Shown here: one piece after another, positions 38,345 through 46,528 of the stretch
Numbering within the stretch: position 1 is the first letter of the stretch
How the letters are laid out: every line of letters begins with the position of its first letter
Source of the DNA: Bdellovibrio sp. CG22_combo_CG10-13_8_21_14_all_39_27
GTDB lineage: Bacteria > Bdellovibrionota > Bacteriovoracia > Bacteriovoracales > Bacteriovoracaceae
Length of the DNA: 62,425 bases
Assembly (NCBI GenBank): GCA_002786715.1
Contig: PCTW01000024.1
Span: forward strand, 1-62,425
Direction: 5' to 3'
Translations under genes and position numbers: made by a program
Notes under the pieces: generated by a model
Database searches by the model: none
Told to the model about the DNA's origin: nothing
Seen by the model: the letters and a program-made list of their open reading frames with translations, nothing else

Positions 38345-39303
38345 AAATAGTTTTTCAGCATGATCATCCACTTCCAGTTAGAGCTTATGGTGGCATTGAA
38401 AGAATTCTCTATTGGTTGATGCTTGAGCTAGATAAGCAAGGTCATGAAGTCACACTTATCGGTCACAAAGAGAGTAAGTTTCCTGGTACCAGAATAAAAC
38501 TAATAGAAAAACCGGAAACCAATTGGTTCGAGAGCATTCCGAAAGATACAGATATCATTCATCTTTTTTACAACTTCGTCGTTCCAGGTAAAATTCCAAC
38601 TTTAACCGCTATACAAGGCAATGGAAAACCGGGAGAACTCTTTCCTATTAATACAGTCTTTTGTTCTTCCAAACATGCTCAAAATCATGGTGCAAGTGCC
38701 TTTGTCCACAATGCGCTTGATTTTAATGAATATAAATTTATTGAAAGACCTATGAATTGGGATCATTTTTTATTTTTGGCCAAGGCCAGCTGGAAAGTAA
38801 AAAATGTTAAAGACGCAATCTCAGTCTGCAAAAAAAGTCACAAACATTTACATATTGCAGGTGGAAATTACTGGTGGCCTTCTAAATATATTCATGGCCA
38901 TGGAATTATCGGTGGAGAGCCAAAGATAAAAATCATGAACCAATGTGATGCTTTAATTTGGCCAGTTCGTTGGCATGAGCCTTTTGGAATTGCAATTATA
39001 GAAGCGATGGCCTTAGGACTTCCAGTTATCGCCTCACCCTTTGGATCTCATTCAGAAATTATAACTGAAGAAACAGGAATCATCGTTAACAATAAAAATG
39101 AGTTAATTGAAATTGTGCAAACTTGTCCTCGTCAATTTAATCGCAATTTAATTAGAAAGTATGTTGAAAATAAATTCTCTATTTCTAAACTCTGTCACAA
39201 ATACATTCAATACTATGAAAAAATATTGTCTGGTGAAAATCTCAACCATGCCCAACCACAATGGTCTTTAAAAACAGAAGCTCAAGAATTGTTGAGTTTC
39301 TAG
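38341..39303 (+). CDS. GT4-type glycosyltransferase
   Basis: A 320-residue GT-B glycosyltransferase. The N-terminal acceptor domain holds YGGIERILYWLMLELDKQGHEV, the C-terminal donor domain EPFGIAIIEAMALGLPVIAS (the E-x7-E nucleotide-sugar motif). GTG start overlaps the receiver gene by 4 bases. Likely adds a sugar to a cell-surface or other glycan; the sugar and acceptor are unknown. The coupling with a receiver domain hints at a shared regulatory unit. Confidence 0.88.
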   Translation: MKIVFQHDHPLPVRAYGGIERILYWLMLELDKQGHEVTLIGHKESKFPGTRIKLIEKPETNWFESIPKDTDIIHLFYNFVVPGKIPTLTAIQGNGKPGELFPINTVFCSSKHAQNHGASAFVHNALDFNEYKFIERPMNWDHFLFLAKASWKVKNVKDAISVCKKSHKHLHIAGGNYWWPSKYIHGHGIIGGEPKIKIMNQCDALIWPVRWHEPFGIAIIEAMALGLPVIASPFGSHSEIITEETGIIVNNKNELIEIVQTCPRQFNRNLIRKYVENKFSISKLCHKYIQYYEKILSGENLNHAQPQWSLKTEAQELLSF

Positions 39304-39308
39304 CTCTG

Positions 39309-39476
39309 TTATTGTTTGTAGATAATCATTGCCGAAAAATAATGTTCACCATGTTCGTCTAAGACGTGCTGAAATTTAATATCGATTACATTTAAACCAG
39401 GGTTTTTATTCAGATATTCATTTATTTGACTCTGAAGCTTAACAGAGTCGACACTGTGAAAAATCTCCACTTTCAA
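39309..39476 (-). CDS. Small Cse60-like protein (55 residues)
   Basis: A short gene on the minus strand, between convergent and divergent neighbours. An AAAGGAG ribosome site lies 7 bases before a TTG at 39476, giving a product that begins KVEIFHSVDSVKLQSQINEY and ends HYFSAMIIYKQ. The pattern (short beta strand, amphipathic helix, ...YFSAMIIY end) resembles the small sporulation-type protein Cse60 found in many bacteria. The frame extends farther upstream, but that would overlap the CBS gene. Role unknown. Confidence 0.6.
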   Translation of the reverse strand: MKVEIFHSVDSVKLQSQINEYLNKNPGLNVIDIKFQHVLDEHGEHYFSAMIIYKQ

Positions 39477-39540
39477 AAGCCTCTCCTTTCTTGTGATATG
39501 ATTACTAAGTAAAGTTTGGCCAATGATTGGAGAATTGTCC

Positions 39541-40158
39541 ATGGGCTTAGTTATTAGTAAAAATGGAATGATTAGAGATTTTGCTCTTCCCTCAGAACTT
39601 CCACTGAGAAGAGTCGTAAAATCGCATGCCAAAGAAACAGAATTTGATGACGTTCTTGATAGTGAAGATAAGGACAGCAAGGATCGCGAACATCAACGTC
39701 GTAGAATGAAACAAGCAGAATTGAGCTACCATAAAACTGAGCAAAATACCCAAACCTCTCGACATATTTGGCTTGCAAAAGAAGTCATGACAAGACCGGT
39801 TCATACATTAGATGAAAAAAGCTCAGCTATTGAAGCTTTAGAAATGATGAAAAAATTTCTGTTTCATCATGTTCCCGTTACAAGAGAAGGCGTGCTGGTT
39901 GGCATGGTTTCTGACAGAGACTTACTTCCCTATTCTGAAAGAGAATTAAGGAATATGAGTTTAGATCAAATTGGTCCAAAAGAAATCATTGCAGCAAAAG
40001 ACAACACAGATTTGAGAACAATCTCTGCCATTATGCTCTCACAAGGCATTTCGGCCATTCCCATTCTATCGAAAACGTCACTGCTGCTTGGGATTATTAC
40101 AAAAAGCGATATATTGAGATTGGTAATCAAGAATGGTCCTTTCGAAATACATGTCTAA
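39541..40158 (+). CDS. Protein with paired CBS domains
   Basis: A 205-residue protein with a charged N-terminal ~80 residues (highly acidic/basic, probably disordered or coiled), then two CBS motifs (AKEVMTRPVHTLDEKSSAIE and IGPKEIIAAKDNTDLRTISA) forming a Bateman module that usually binds adenine nucleotides. GGAG lies 8 bases before ATG 39541, preferred over ATG 39523. Probably an energy-sensing regulator whose target is unknown. Confidence 0.85.
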   Translation: MGLVISKNGMIRDFALPSELPLRRVVKSHAKETEFDDVLDSEDKDSKDREHQRRRMKQAELSYHKTEQNTQTSRHIWLAKEVMTRPVHTLDEKSSAIEALEMMKKFLFHHVPVTREGVLVGMVSDRDLLPYSERELRNMSLDQIGPKEIIAAKDNTDLRTISAIMLSQGISAIPILSKTSLLLGIITKSDILRLVIKNGPFEIHV

Positions 40159-40181
40159 ATAAAACCTAACACAAACACAAT

Positions 40182-40212
40182 TTGTAAATATCCCTCCTTT
40201 TTAAGTTATAAT
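40182..40212 (+). promoter_or_regulatory. Possible promoter of the phosphoesterase gene
   Basis: TTGTAA (40182-40187) and a consensus TATAAT (40207-40212) lie 19 bases apart, about 30 bases before the ATG at 40242. The perfect -10 is the main support; the spacer is long. Confidence 0.45.
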
Positions 40213-40241
40213 GGACTAAACATTATTGTCTAAGGAAGGAT

Positions 40242-41393
40242 ATGAAATCGTTTATTTTGGGACTTCTTTGTCTATTGCCTCAGTTTTTATTTGCTTCAAG
40301 TTTTTCAATTCCGCCATATACACTTCAAACTCCGGACCAATCAGTCATCTTAAAATTTCAACTGAAAGCATCTCAGGAATTGATTCTGGAGCAAAATATT
40401 GGACGAAAAAGCAGAATTCTTTTCGATGGTCCTATGAGTGCTGAAAAACTCGAAACCTTAACTTCTGAACCGATTCAATGCGATCAAACATTTAAGCTCG
40501 AATTAAAAGAAAAAATTACAGACAAGATTCTATATCAAAAAGTTTTGAATGGATCTCCTTGCTTAGGTAGTAAAGTTAATCGTCCACTTTATTTTGGGTT
40601 TATCAGCGATACTCAACAATACAATGATCGTCATCTTTCAATTGCTCAAGTCATTGAAAAGAAAATTCAAGAAAAAGATGTTCAATTTATTTTAAATACA
40701 GGAGATATTGTTCAAGAGGGTGATCAAGATAATGAGTGGAAGCAATTTTTAAGTACTGGCAATATTTACATGGGAAAAGTTCCTCTCATTGCAGCCATAG
40801 GCAATCATGATTACAGAGGAACTAAGGGTAAAAATGTAATACCTAAACTATTTAAAAAATATCTTCGTTGGAATCAATCAGACGACCAAGGTGACATGGT
40901 TCTCGACTTCGAATCTTTTAGATTAATGGTCTTTAATAGCAATTACTTCAAAATAAAAAGAAAGGAAGAAAAAAAACAGCTTCAGTGGATGATCAATCAA
41001 TTTGAAGAAGCCAGGCGGCTTAAAAAACCAATGATCGTCTCAATGCATTACCCCATTTTTTCATCCTCAATGAATCGTTTTACATCGGGTTCAGTTCGAA
41101 AGATGAGAAGACGTCTAGAACCTTTGCTTCGAGAATATGGAATAAAATTGGTACTTTCTGGACATACACATATGTATGAAAGAAGTTTTAAAGATGGTGT
41201 CCATTATGTTGTCGCAGGGCCAGCTGGGGGCAGAGTAAATGACCCTTCATACAAAAACAAATATAAAGTATATATGAATCCCGACATTCTAACATACACT
41301 GAGTTCAAGGTATTTGATGGCTTGATTGAGATGAAAACTTGGAATGAAAAAAATGAACTCGTAGACAAAGTTCTCATTGATTTAAATTCTTAA
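40242..41393 (+). CDS. Secreted calcineurin-like metallophosphoesterase
   Basis: Signal peptide (residues 1-18, LFASS) and a purple-acid-phosphatase-like layout: an N-terminal beta domain, then the dinuclear metal motifs FISDTQQ (D), NTGDIVQEGD (GD), AIGNHDYRG (GNHD), SMHYPIFSS (H) and LSGHTHMYERS (GHxH). GGAAGGA precedes the ATG. Likely a periplasmic or secreted phosphatase or phosphodiesterase acting on external phosphate esters. Stop codon abuts the convergent beta-CASP gene. Confidence 0.92.
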   Translation: MKSFILGLLCLLPQFLFASSFSIPPYTLQTPDQSVILKFQLKASQELILEQNIGRKSRILFDGPMSAEKLETLTSEPIQCDQTFKLELKEKITDKILYQKVLNGSPCLGSKVNRPLYFGFISDTQQYNDRHLSIAQVIEKKIQEKDVQFILNTGDIVQEGDQDNEWKQFLSTGNIYMGKVPLIAAIGNHDYRGTKGKNVIPKLFKKYLRWNQSDDQGDMVLDFESFRLMVFNSNYFKIKRKEEKKQLQWMINQFEEARRLKKPMIVSMHYPIFSSSMNRFTSGSVRKMRRRLEPLLREYGIKLVLSGHTHMYERSFKDGVHYVVAGPAGGRVNDPSYKNKYKVYMNPDILTYTEFKVFDGLIEMKTWNEKNELVDKVLIDLNS

Positions 41394-42743
41394 TCACCAC
41401 TTGATCACTTGATTAGGAAGTGCGATTTCAACTGGAAATTGACAATCACTTTGAATTTTAGATCTCAAAATATCTAAAGACTCTTTTTCTCCATGAACGA
41501 GCATCACTTTCTTTGGATTCTTAAGTTTTTTAAGCCACTCTAGCAATTCAGCTTGATCGGCATGAGCAGAGAACATTTCCATCTTCTCAATTTTTGTTTC
41601 AATTTCAATTGTCCCACCATGCATTTTTAAGACCCTTTGATCACGGGCAAGGTCATAGCCTCTCGTTCCTTCGGCTTGGTAACCAACCAACAAGATAATA
41701 TTATCAGAATCTTTTCCCCATGCCCAAAGATGATGTAAGATTCTACCTCCCGTAATCATTCCACTGCCTGCGATGACGATCATAGGCCCTTCAGTCTCAT
41801 TAAGCTTAACGGACTGTTTTACATATTCGATGTAATGAGGAAGTGAAAAAATTTCAACTGTTTGGTCTTTGGACAATTTATGTTCTTTTAAAAATTTAAC
41901 ATAAAGCTGGGTGACTTGCGTTGCCATTGGACTGTTCAAATAGACAGGAATTTTCAAGTCCGGATACTTTTCGAACACTTGGTATAGCGTATAGATGATT
42001 AATTGAGCCCGAGCAACTGCGAAACTGGGGATCATCATAACAGCTTGCTTCTTCTTTAATTCACGAATAAGATCCGCTAATTTTTCGACCGGATCTTCAG
42101 CACTGTGCAAATGAGCCCCATAAGTCGATTCCATAACAATGACGTCCGATTCAATTGGAGCTTCTGGCATAAGCATAAGAGGATCATTTGGTCTTCCAAG
42201 ATCTCCAGAGAAAAAGATACTTTTTGAATTTGATGTAATATGTACTTGGGATGCTCCGAGAATATGACCAGCACGATAAAATGTAATCTCAAATTTTCCT
42301 ACTTTAAATTTTTCGTGAAATTTAACCGGAGAAAAAAGCTGAATCGTCTTTTGAACATCTTCAATATCGTACAAAGGTTTAGCGGGATGATGCTTGCTAT
42401 AGTTTCTCTCATTCGCATCTTTAGCATCTTCCATTTGAAGCATCGCCGAGTCTTTTAATAGAATTTCCGCAAGAGAAAACGAAGGAGCTGTTGAATATAT
42501 CTTTCGTGAATATCCCTGCTTAACTAACAAAGGAAGTCGTCCACTATGGTCGACATGGGCATGCGTTAAGATAACACCGTCGATTGAATCGATATCAAGG
42601 TTGAAGGGTTCCCAATTTTTAAGACGAAGTTCTTTTAAGCCTTGAAACATTCCACAATCAATGAGTATCTTTGAATCACCTGACTCTAATAGATACATAG
42701 AGCCAGTTACAGTTTCCGCTGCTCCTAAGAAAGTTAATTTCAT
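41394..42743 (-). CDS. Metallo-beta-lactamase/beta-CASP RNase (CPSF73/Ysh1-like)
   Basis: A 449-residue RNA-processing nuclease. MBL motifs: LTHAHVDHSGRLP (HxHxDH), FFSGDLGRP (D), VESTYG, then the beta-CASP domain (AVMMIPSFAVARAQ, PVYLNSPMA, VIAGSGMITGG) and C-terminal SAHADQAELLEW with the last His. The family includes CPSF73 and bacterial RNA endonucleases. Its start overlaps the stop of the ATP-cone/Mrr nuclease by 4 bases, so the two are made from one transcript. Confidence 0.9.
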   Translation of the reverse strand: MKLTFLGAAETVTGSMYLLESGDSKILIDCGMFQGLKELRLKNWEPFNLDIDSIDGVILTHAHVDHSGRLPLLVKQGYSRKIYSTAPSFSLAEILLKDSAMLQMEDAKDANERNYSKHHPAKPLYDIEDVQKTIQLFSPVKFHEKFKVGKFEITFYRAGHILGASQVHITSNSKSIFFSGDLGRPNDPLMLMPEAPIESDVIVMESTYGAHLHSAEDPVEKLADLIRELKKKQAVMMIPSFAVARAQLIIYTLYQVFEKYPDLKIPVYLNSPMATQVTQLYVKFLKEHKLSKDQTVEIFSLPHYIEYVKQSVKLNETEGPMIVIAGSGMITGGRILHHLWAWGKDSDNIILLVGYQAEGTRGYDLARDQRVLKMHGGTIEIETKIEKMEMFSAHADQAELLEWLKKLKNPKKVMLVHGEKESLDILRSKIQSDCQFPVEIALPNQVIKW

Positions 42744-43579
42744 TTTCGTCCCCTGTAATGATGTTGTAGACTTTCGGCCTCTTCTATTACTCGATACAAA
42801 GTGGACTCTCCGACTCCGACCCTACTTAAAACCCGTGGATCATGAAGTAAGTCTCTTGCAAAGATTTTGCCCTCTTTCAATAAAAGGTTCTTTTGATTTT
42901 TGGTTAATGATGAAAGGCAAGTTAAAGGGTGCATGCCAGTCTCTGAAACGAAGCGTGAAATCGCTTGATGATTAGGCAAATTCTCACCAATCAGAGCAAG
43001 CCCACTACATTTTGCATACTCTATAGCATCACTACTGAACTTTGTATTGGAAACAAGCCAAAATTCATCTACTTTATTTTCAGGATTACTTTTCAAATCC
43101 ATCCAACGGGCCCAAACATACAAAGCCACTTTGATATCATTTGTTCTTTCCATTGCATTATGAAATTTGCACTCAATAAAGATTTTTCGTTTTTCTGTTT
43201 CAACTTGAATATCAATTTCATGGTTGATGCATTTGCCCTTTTTTATAATATTGGTTTGTACAGCATATCCCTTTTCCGCGAGCAGCCCTGCAATAAATTT
43301 TTCAAATAAAAATCCTTCTGGACCTAACTCTAAAAGCGCCCTATTTAATCTGTAATCAGCAGCAAGTCGCTTTGATTCGCGTTTTAATGCTTGATAAGCT
43401 TGCTTACGAATCTGATGAGTGGTCATCCCACTCTTGAGCTTGCCATGAATTTTACTGATAACTGTTTTTGCCAATTTCTCAGAAGCTCCTGATCGAATCA
43501 GTGATTTGTACAACTTTTCTTCGTTAAATAACTCTTCCCTACCCGATGTTTTTTTTACTAGAATTTTTCTTCGAGACAC
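42740..43579 (-). CDS. ATP-cone domain fused to Mrr-type PD-(D/E)xK nuclease
   Basis: A 279-residue fusion. Residues ~3-90 are an ATP-cone (VKKTSGREELFNEEKLYKSL...GMTTHQIRKQAYQAL), a nucleotide-binding regulatory domain best known from ribonucleotide reductase. Residues ~100-200 are an Mrr-like endonuclease with HEIDIQ and FIECKFHN (the D and ExK). The last ~60 residues (ARDLLHDPRVLSRVGVGESTLYR) look like a helix-hairpin-helix DNA-binding unit. Coupled by ATGA to the beta-CASP RNase. Possibly an ATP-responsive defence or repair nuclease; target unknown. Confidence 0.85.
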   Translation of the reverse strand: MSRRKILVKKTSGREELFNEEKLYKSLIRSGASEKLAKTVISKIHGKLKSGMTTHQIRKQAYQALKRESKRLAADYRLNRALLELGPEGFLFEKFIAGLLAEKGYAVQTNIIKKGKCINHEIDIQVETEKRKIFIECKFHNAMERTNDIKVALYVWARWMDLKSNPENKVDEFWLVSNTKFSSDAIEYAKCSGLALIGENLPNHQAISRFVSETGMHPLTCLSSLTKNQKNLLLKEGKIFARDLLHDPRVLSRVGVGESTLYRVIEEAESLQHHYRGRK

Positions 43580-43631
43580 TTCTAAGCCTTGGTTATAGAT
43601 AACGATAGTTTAGATAGGAAGAAGTGATTTG

Positions 43632-44354
43632 TTAAGCAACACTTTTGATTTCATTTTTAATTAAAGTAAGTGCTTGCTTGTGAATTTGAGATATTCTTGA
43701 CTCACTGAGGTTAAGCTTCGTTGCAATTTCCTTCATGGGTTTATGATCAAAATAGTAAAGCATTAGAACTTTCTTTTGTGATTCTCCTAACTCATCAATT
43801 TGCTCCACGATTTCATCAATTGATTCTTTTTCAATTGCCGAATCCAATTCGTCTTGCTGCTCTGGAAGTCGATTAAAACTTTGATAAATATCATCCTTAT
43901 CAAGACGTCTTAAAAGTTCATAAAACTTAAAATCATCTAAGGCCAGCATCGATTGCATTTTGTCATAGTTCAAGTTTCCTTCTTGAATCATTTTGTTTTT
44001 AATCTTTCGAGCTTTCTTAATTTGATCTCGATAGTATCGCGACGCCCAGTCGAAAGAGCGAATTTCGTCCAACATCGCCCCTCTAATTCGATACTCTGCA
44101 AAAGTTTTAAATAGGATATTTTTTTTGGGGTTAAACTTCTTTCTCGCCTGCAAAAGACCGCAAACCCCACAGGACACTAAATCATCATAATCAAGACTTG
44201 ATGGATAGCGACGCAATACTTGCTTGGCCATAATCTGAATAGAGGGCAAAAATTCATTGACCAGCTTTTCAACCCTTTTCTGATTCATTATGTTTTTAGA
44301 AAATACCTTTGCCGTCACACTCATCTCCCGCCTAGGACAAGTTATTATAACCAA
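43632..44354 (-). CDS. fliA: FliA-type sigma-28 factor
   Basis: A 240-residue group 3 sigma factor. Region 2 (LDYDDLVSCGVCGLLQARKKFNP...FKTFAEYRIRGAMLDEIRSFDW) and region 4 (LSESRISQIHKQALTLIK) match FliA/WhiG. The upstream methionines at residues 11 and 23 are alternative starts; the latter would give ~218 residues. No flagellar, chemotaxis or anti-sigma (FlgM) gene is adjacent, so it may direct motility or a development-specific regulon from a distance. Lies upstream, on the opposite strand, of the receiver-repeat-ankyrin gene. Confidence 0.85.
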   Translation of the reverse strand: MVIITCPRREMSVTAKVFSKNIMNQKRVEKLVNEFLPSIQIMAKQVLRRYPSSLDYDDLVSCGVCGLLQARKKFNPKKNILFKTFAEYRIRGAMLDEIRSFDWASRYYRDQIKKARKIKNKMIQEGNLNYDKMQSMLALDDFKFYELLRRLDKDDIYQSFNRLPEQQDELDSAIEKESIDEIVEQIDELGESQKKVLMLYYFDHKPMKEIATKLNLSESRISQIHKQALTLIKNEIKSVA

Positions 44355-44552
44355 TCAATTGTCTCAGAGACCAAGGAACTTTCGATTGACTGATGGTTAA
44401 CAAATTTTTAACTACTTAGCGAGACTCCCCGGTCAAGAAAATCATACATTTGAATCCACTTATGCCAACAATTCAAGGCATTTGCCCTAACAAAACTTCT
44501 TTAGAAAATTGTTCATTTTTCCGAAAAGCCTAGGAAGGAGATCATCTAACAA

Positions 44553-46457
44553 ATGACTGAATCTCAAACCAAAAGAATTCTCATCGTCGATGATGACATC
44601 GACGTCTTAACTTTCGTTCGAAAAGATCTCGAACGCGAAGGTTATGAAGTCGATACTGCAATTGATATCAATAGTGCGCTTGATCTCCTTGCCAAAAGTA
44701 AATACGACTTGGCCATGCTAGATATTATTTTAGAATCAGATCTCACGAGCGAAAAAATCGTTAATCACATTTACGAAAATGGTCATTTAAATTCACATAT
44801 TCCAATAATCGTCATGAGTGCTCATATCTCAGAAAAATACGAAGCGAAGATTAAGCAAAAATGTCCAGATGTTAAATTTGGTATTAAAAAGCCTATTGCA
44901 AGAGGAACGATTAAAAATTATCTCGCAAATATTCCAGGTTTTGAAGTTATAGAAGAGACAGAGGAAATGGCGTCAAAAAGTGACAAAGTGTTCGATATCA
45001 TCGATTCAATGAGTAGACTTTTCGATGAAGCAGATGAATACGGACAAGTTGATAGCTCAAGTGATGTTTTTAACGACGACAAGCATATCGTCTCCGGTTC
45101 TAGTGCTGAAGAAGATTCGCAAAGAGTGTCTGGCTTTAGTGAACTGGAAGGAGAGGAAATTTTATATCAAGGCAATACTGATCATGTTGGTATTGAAGAT
45201 GGGGAACTAATCAAGGGATCAAGACAAGATCTCGCTGAAGAAGCGATCATGGTCAAAGGATCCAAGCAAGATCTGGCCGAAGAGTCCCAGACCATCAAAG
45301 GTTCTAAGCAAGACCTGGCCGAAGAGTCCCAGACCATCAAAGGTTCTAAGCAAGATCTGGTTGAAGAGTCCCAGACCATCAAAGGTTCTAAGCAAGACCT
45401 GGCCGAAGAGTCCCAGACCATCAAAGGTTCTAAGCAAGATCTGGCCGAAGAGTTATTGCGTATCAATGGTTCACTTGAAGACGAAGAGAGTCTCCTCATT
45501 AAAGGGTCGAAAGATGACCTGTCTGAAGATTCAATGCTGGTAAAAGGCAATCGAGAAGACTTAACCGAAGAAAACACGATGATCAAAGGATCACGAGAAG
45601 AAATCAACGAAGAAAACACGATGATCAAAGGATCACGAGAAGAAATCAATGATGACAATTCGCTGGTTAAAGGCGAAAAAACGGTCATTAAGGATGAGAA
45701 TATTGTTATCAAAGGAGAAAAAGCCGCTCCTCATAAAAATGAAAAAATCACTATCAAAGGTGGCAATGAAAAGATTGAGTCTGGAAATTATCATATTAAA
45801 ACAAATGGCGATAATAAAATTGAACAACATGCTTTAAGTTCTAAAAAATCGCCTTTACAAGAAGCTGTCGAACTTTCTCAACATCAGAATCCTAAACAAA
45901 CGAATGAAGTCATTCCGGAAATGGAGAAGCAAGATGTCTTCGATCCGAATCAAAGAAATGACCAGGGTCAAACACTTGTCATGAGGGCTGCTTCTCAAGG
46001 CGATGAATCGGCCATATTACAACTTCTCGAATCTGGCGCTGATCCTAACCTATTATGTAAAAAAGGAAGAAACTCTTTGCATTATGCTGCCATGTCAGGA
46101 CAACCAGAAGCCATTAATAAGTTAGTCGAAGTTGGAGTGAAGCTTCAGCATAAAGATTCAAAAGGATTTGACCCCATGGCCTTCTCGATCCTCTCTGGCT
46201 CTACAGCTGCTGTACAAGCCTTTATTAAGGCCGGTAGTCGATTAGAATCTAAAATCAATGGTAAAACTTATCTCATGATGGCGGTTGAGAAAAATGACCT
46301 CAACACAGTTAAAGTTCTTCTCGCAGCAGGAGTCAATTTGGATTTAAGAGACCCTAAAGGTCTGACGGCCTCAGACCTCGCAAGAAAACTTAAGTATCTA
46401 AAAATACATCAATTTATTGAAGCCTATAAGCAACTTAAGAAGAAAAAGGCTGCCTAA
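44553..46457 (+). CDS. Receiver domain - 14-residue repeat - ankyrin protein
   Basis: A 634-residue protein with three parts. (1) Receiver domain, 1-~128: acidic D13-D15, phospho-acceptor D57, S89 and K113 all present. (2) An acidic linker, then about thirteen tandem ~14-residue repeats, residues 222-402 (consensus GSKQDLAEESQTIK, degenerating towards the C-terminal side), preceded by more divergent units from about 170. (3) At least three ankyrin repeats, ~470-634 (GQTLVMRAASQGDESAILQL, GRNSLHYAAMSGQPEAINKL, GKTYLMMAVEKNDLNTVKVL). The repeats have regular I/V-x-G turns, compatible with a beta-solenoid, or an extended multivalent scaffold. AAGGAG precedes the ATG. No family with this layout is known to me. 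Confidence 0.85.
   Translation: MTESQTKRILIVDDDIDVLTFVRKDLEREGYEVDTAIDINSALDLLAKSKYDLAMLDIILESDLTSEKIVNHIYENGHLNSHIPIIVMSAHISEKYEAKIKQKCPDVKFGIKKPIARGTIKNYLANIPGFEVIEETEEMASKSDKVFDIIDSMSRLFDEADEYGQVDSSSDVFNDDKHIVSGSSAEEDSQRVSGFSELEGEEILYQGNTDHVGIEDGELIKGSRQDLAEEAIMVKGSKQDLAEESQTIKGSKQDLAEESQTIKGSKQDLVEESQTIKGSKQDLAEESQTIKGSKQDLAEELLRINGSLEDEESLLIKGSKDDLSEDSMLVKGNREDLTEENTMIKGSREEINEENTMIKGSREEINDDNSLVKGEKTVIKDENIVIKGEKAAPHKNEKITIKGGNEKIESGNYHIKTNGDNKIEQHALSSKKSPLQEAVELSQHQNPKQTNEVIPEMEKQDVFDPNQRNDQGQTLVMRAASQGDESAILQLLESGADPNLLCKKGRNSLHYAAMSGQPEAINKLVEVGVKLQHKDSKGFDPMAFSILSGSTAAVQAFIKAGSRLESKINGKTYLMMAVEKNDLNTVKVLLAAGVNLDLRDPKGLTASDLARKLKYLKIHQFIEAYKQLKKKKAA
45216..45758 (+). repeat. In-frame 42-bp tandem repeats, ~13 units
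   Basis: Units of 42 bases (one of 36 and one of 45) encode the 14-residue repeat of the preceding protein. Units at 45258-45299, 45300-45341, 45342-45383, 45384-45425 and 45426-45467 are nearly identical at DNA level. Those before 45258 and after 45467 are diverged in sequence but keep phase. Pattern indicates recent expansion of the central units in an older array. Confidence 0.92.
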
Positions 46458-46528
46458 TTCTTAGACACCCTTTCCAAATTACCCAGCAACAACAATAAGC
46501 TCTTATGCCTTGATATTCTTTAGGCAAT

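Noticed and set aside
39309-39680. A longer 123-residue reading of the Cse60-like frame
   Set aside because: It would overlap the divergent CBS gene and its start. The AAAGGAG and TTG at 39476 give a compact conserved-looking product.
45182-45712. Long open frame antisense to the 14-residue repeat array
   Set aside because: It arises from the repetitive codon pattern of the sense gene; it has no ribosome site and low-complexity composition, whereas the sense frame continues intact through receiver and ankyrin domains.
45216-45758. Could the regular 42-bp repeats be a CRISPR array?
   Set aside because: There are no unique spacers between the units, no cas genes nearby, and the whole array is in frame within a protein.
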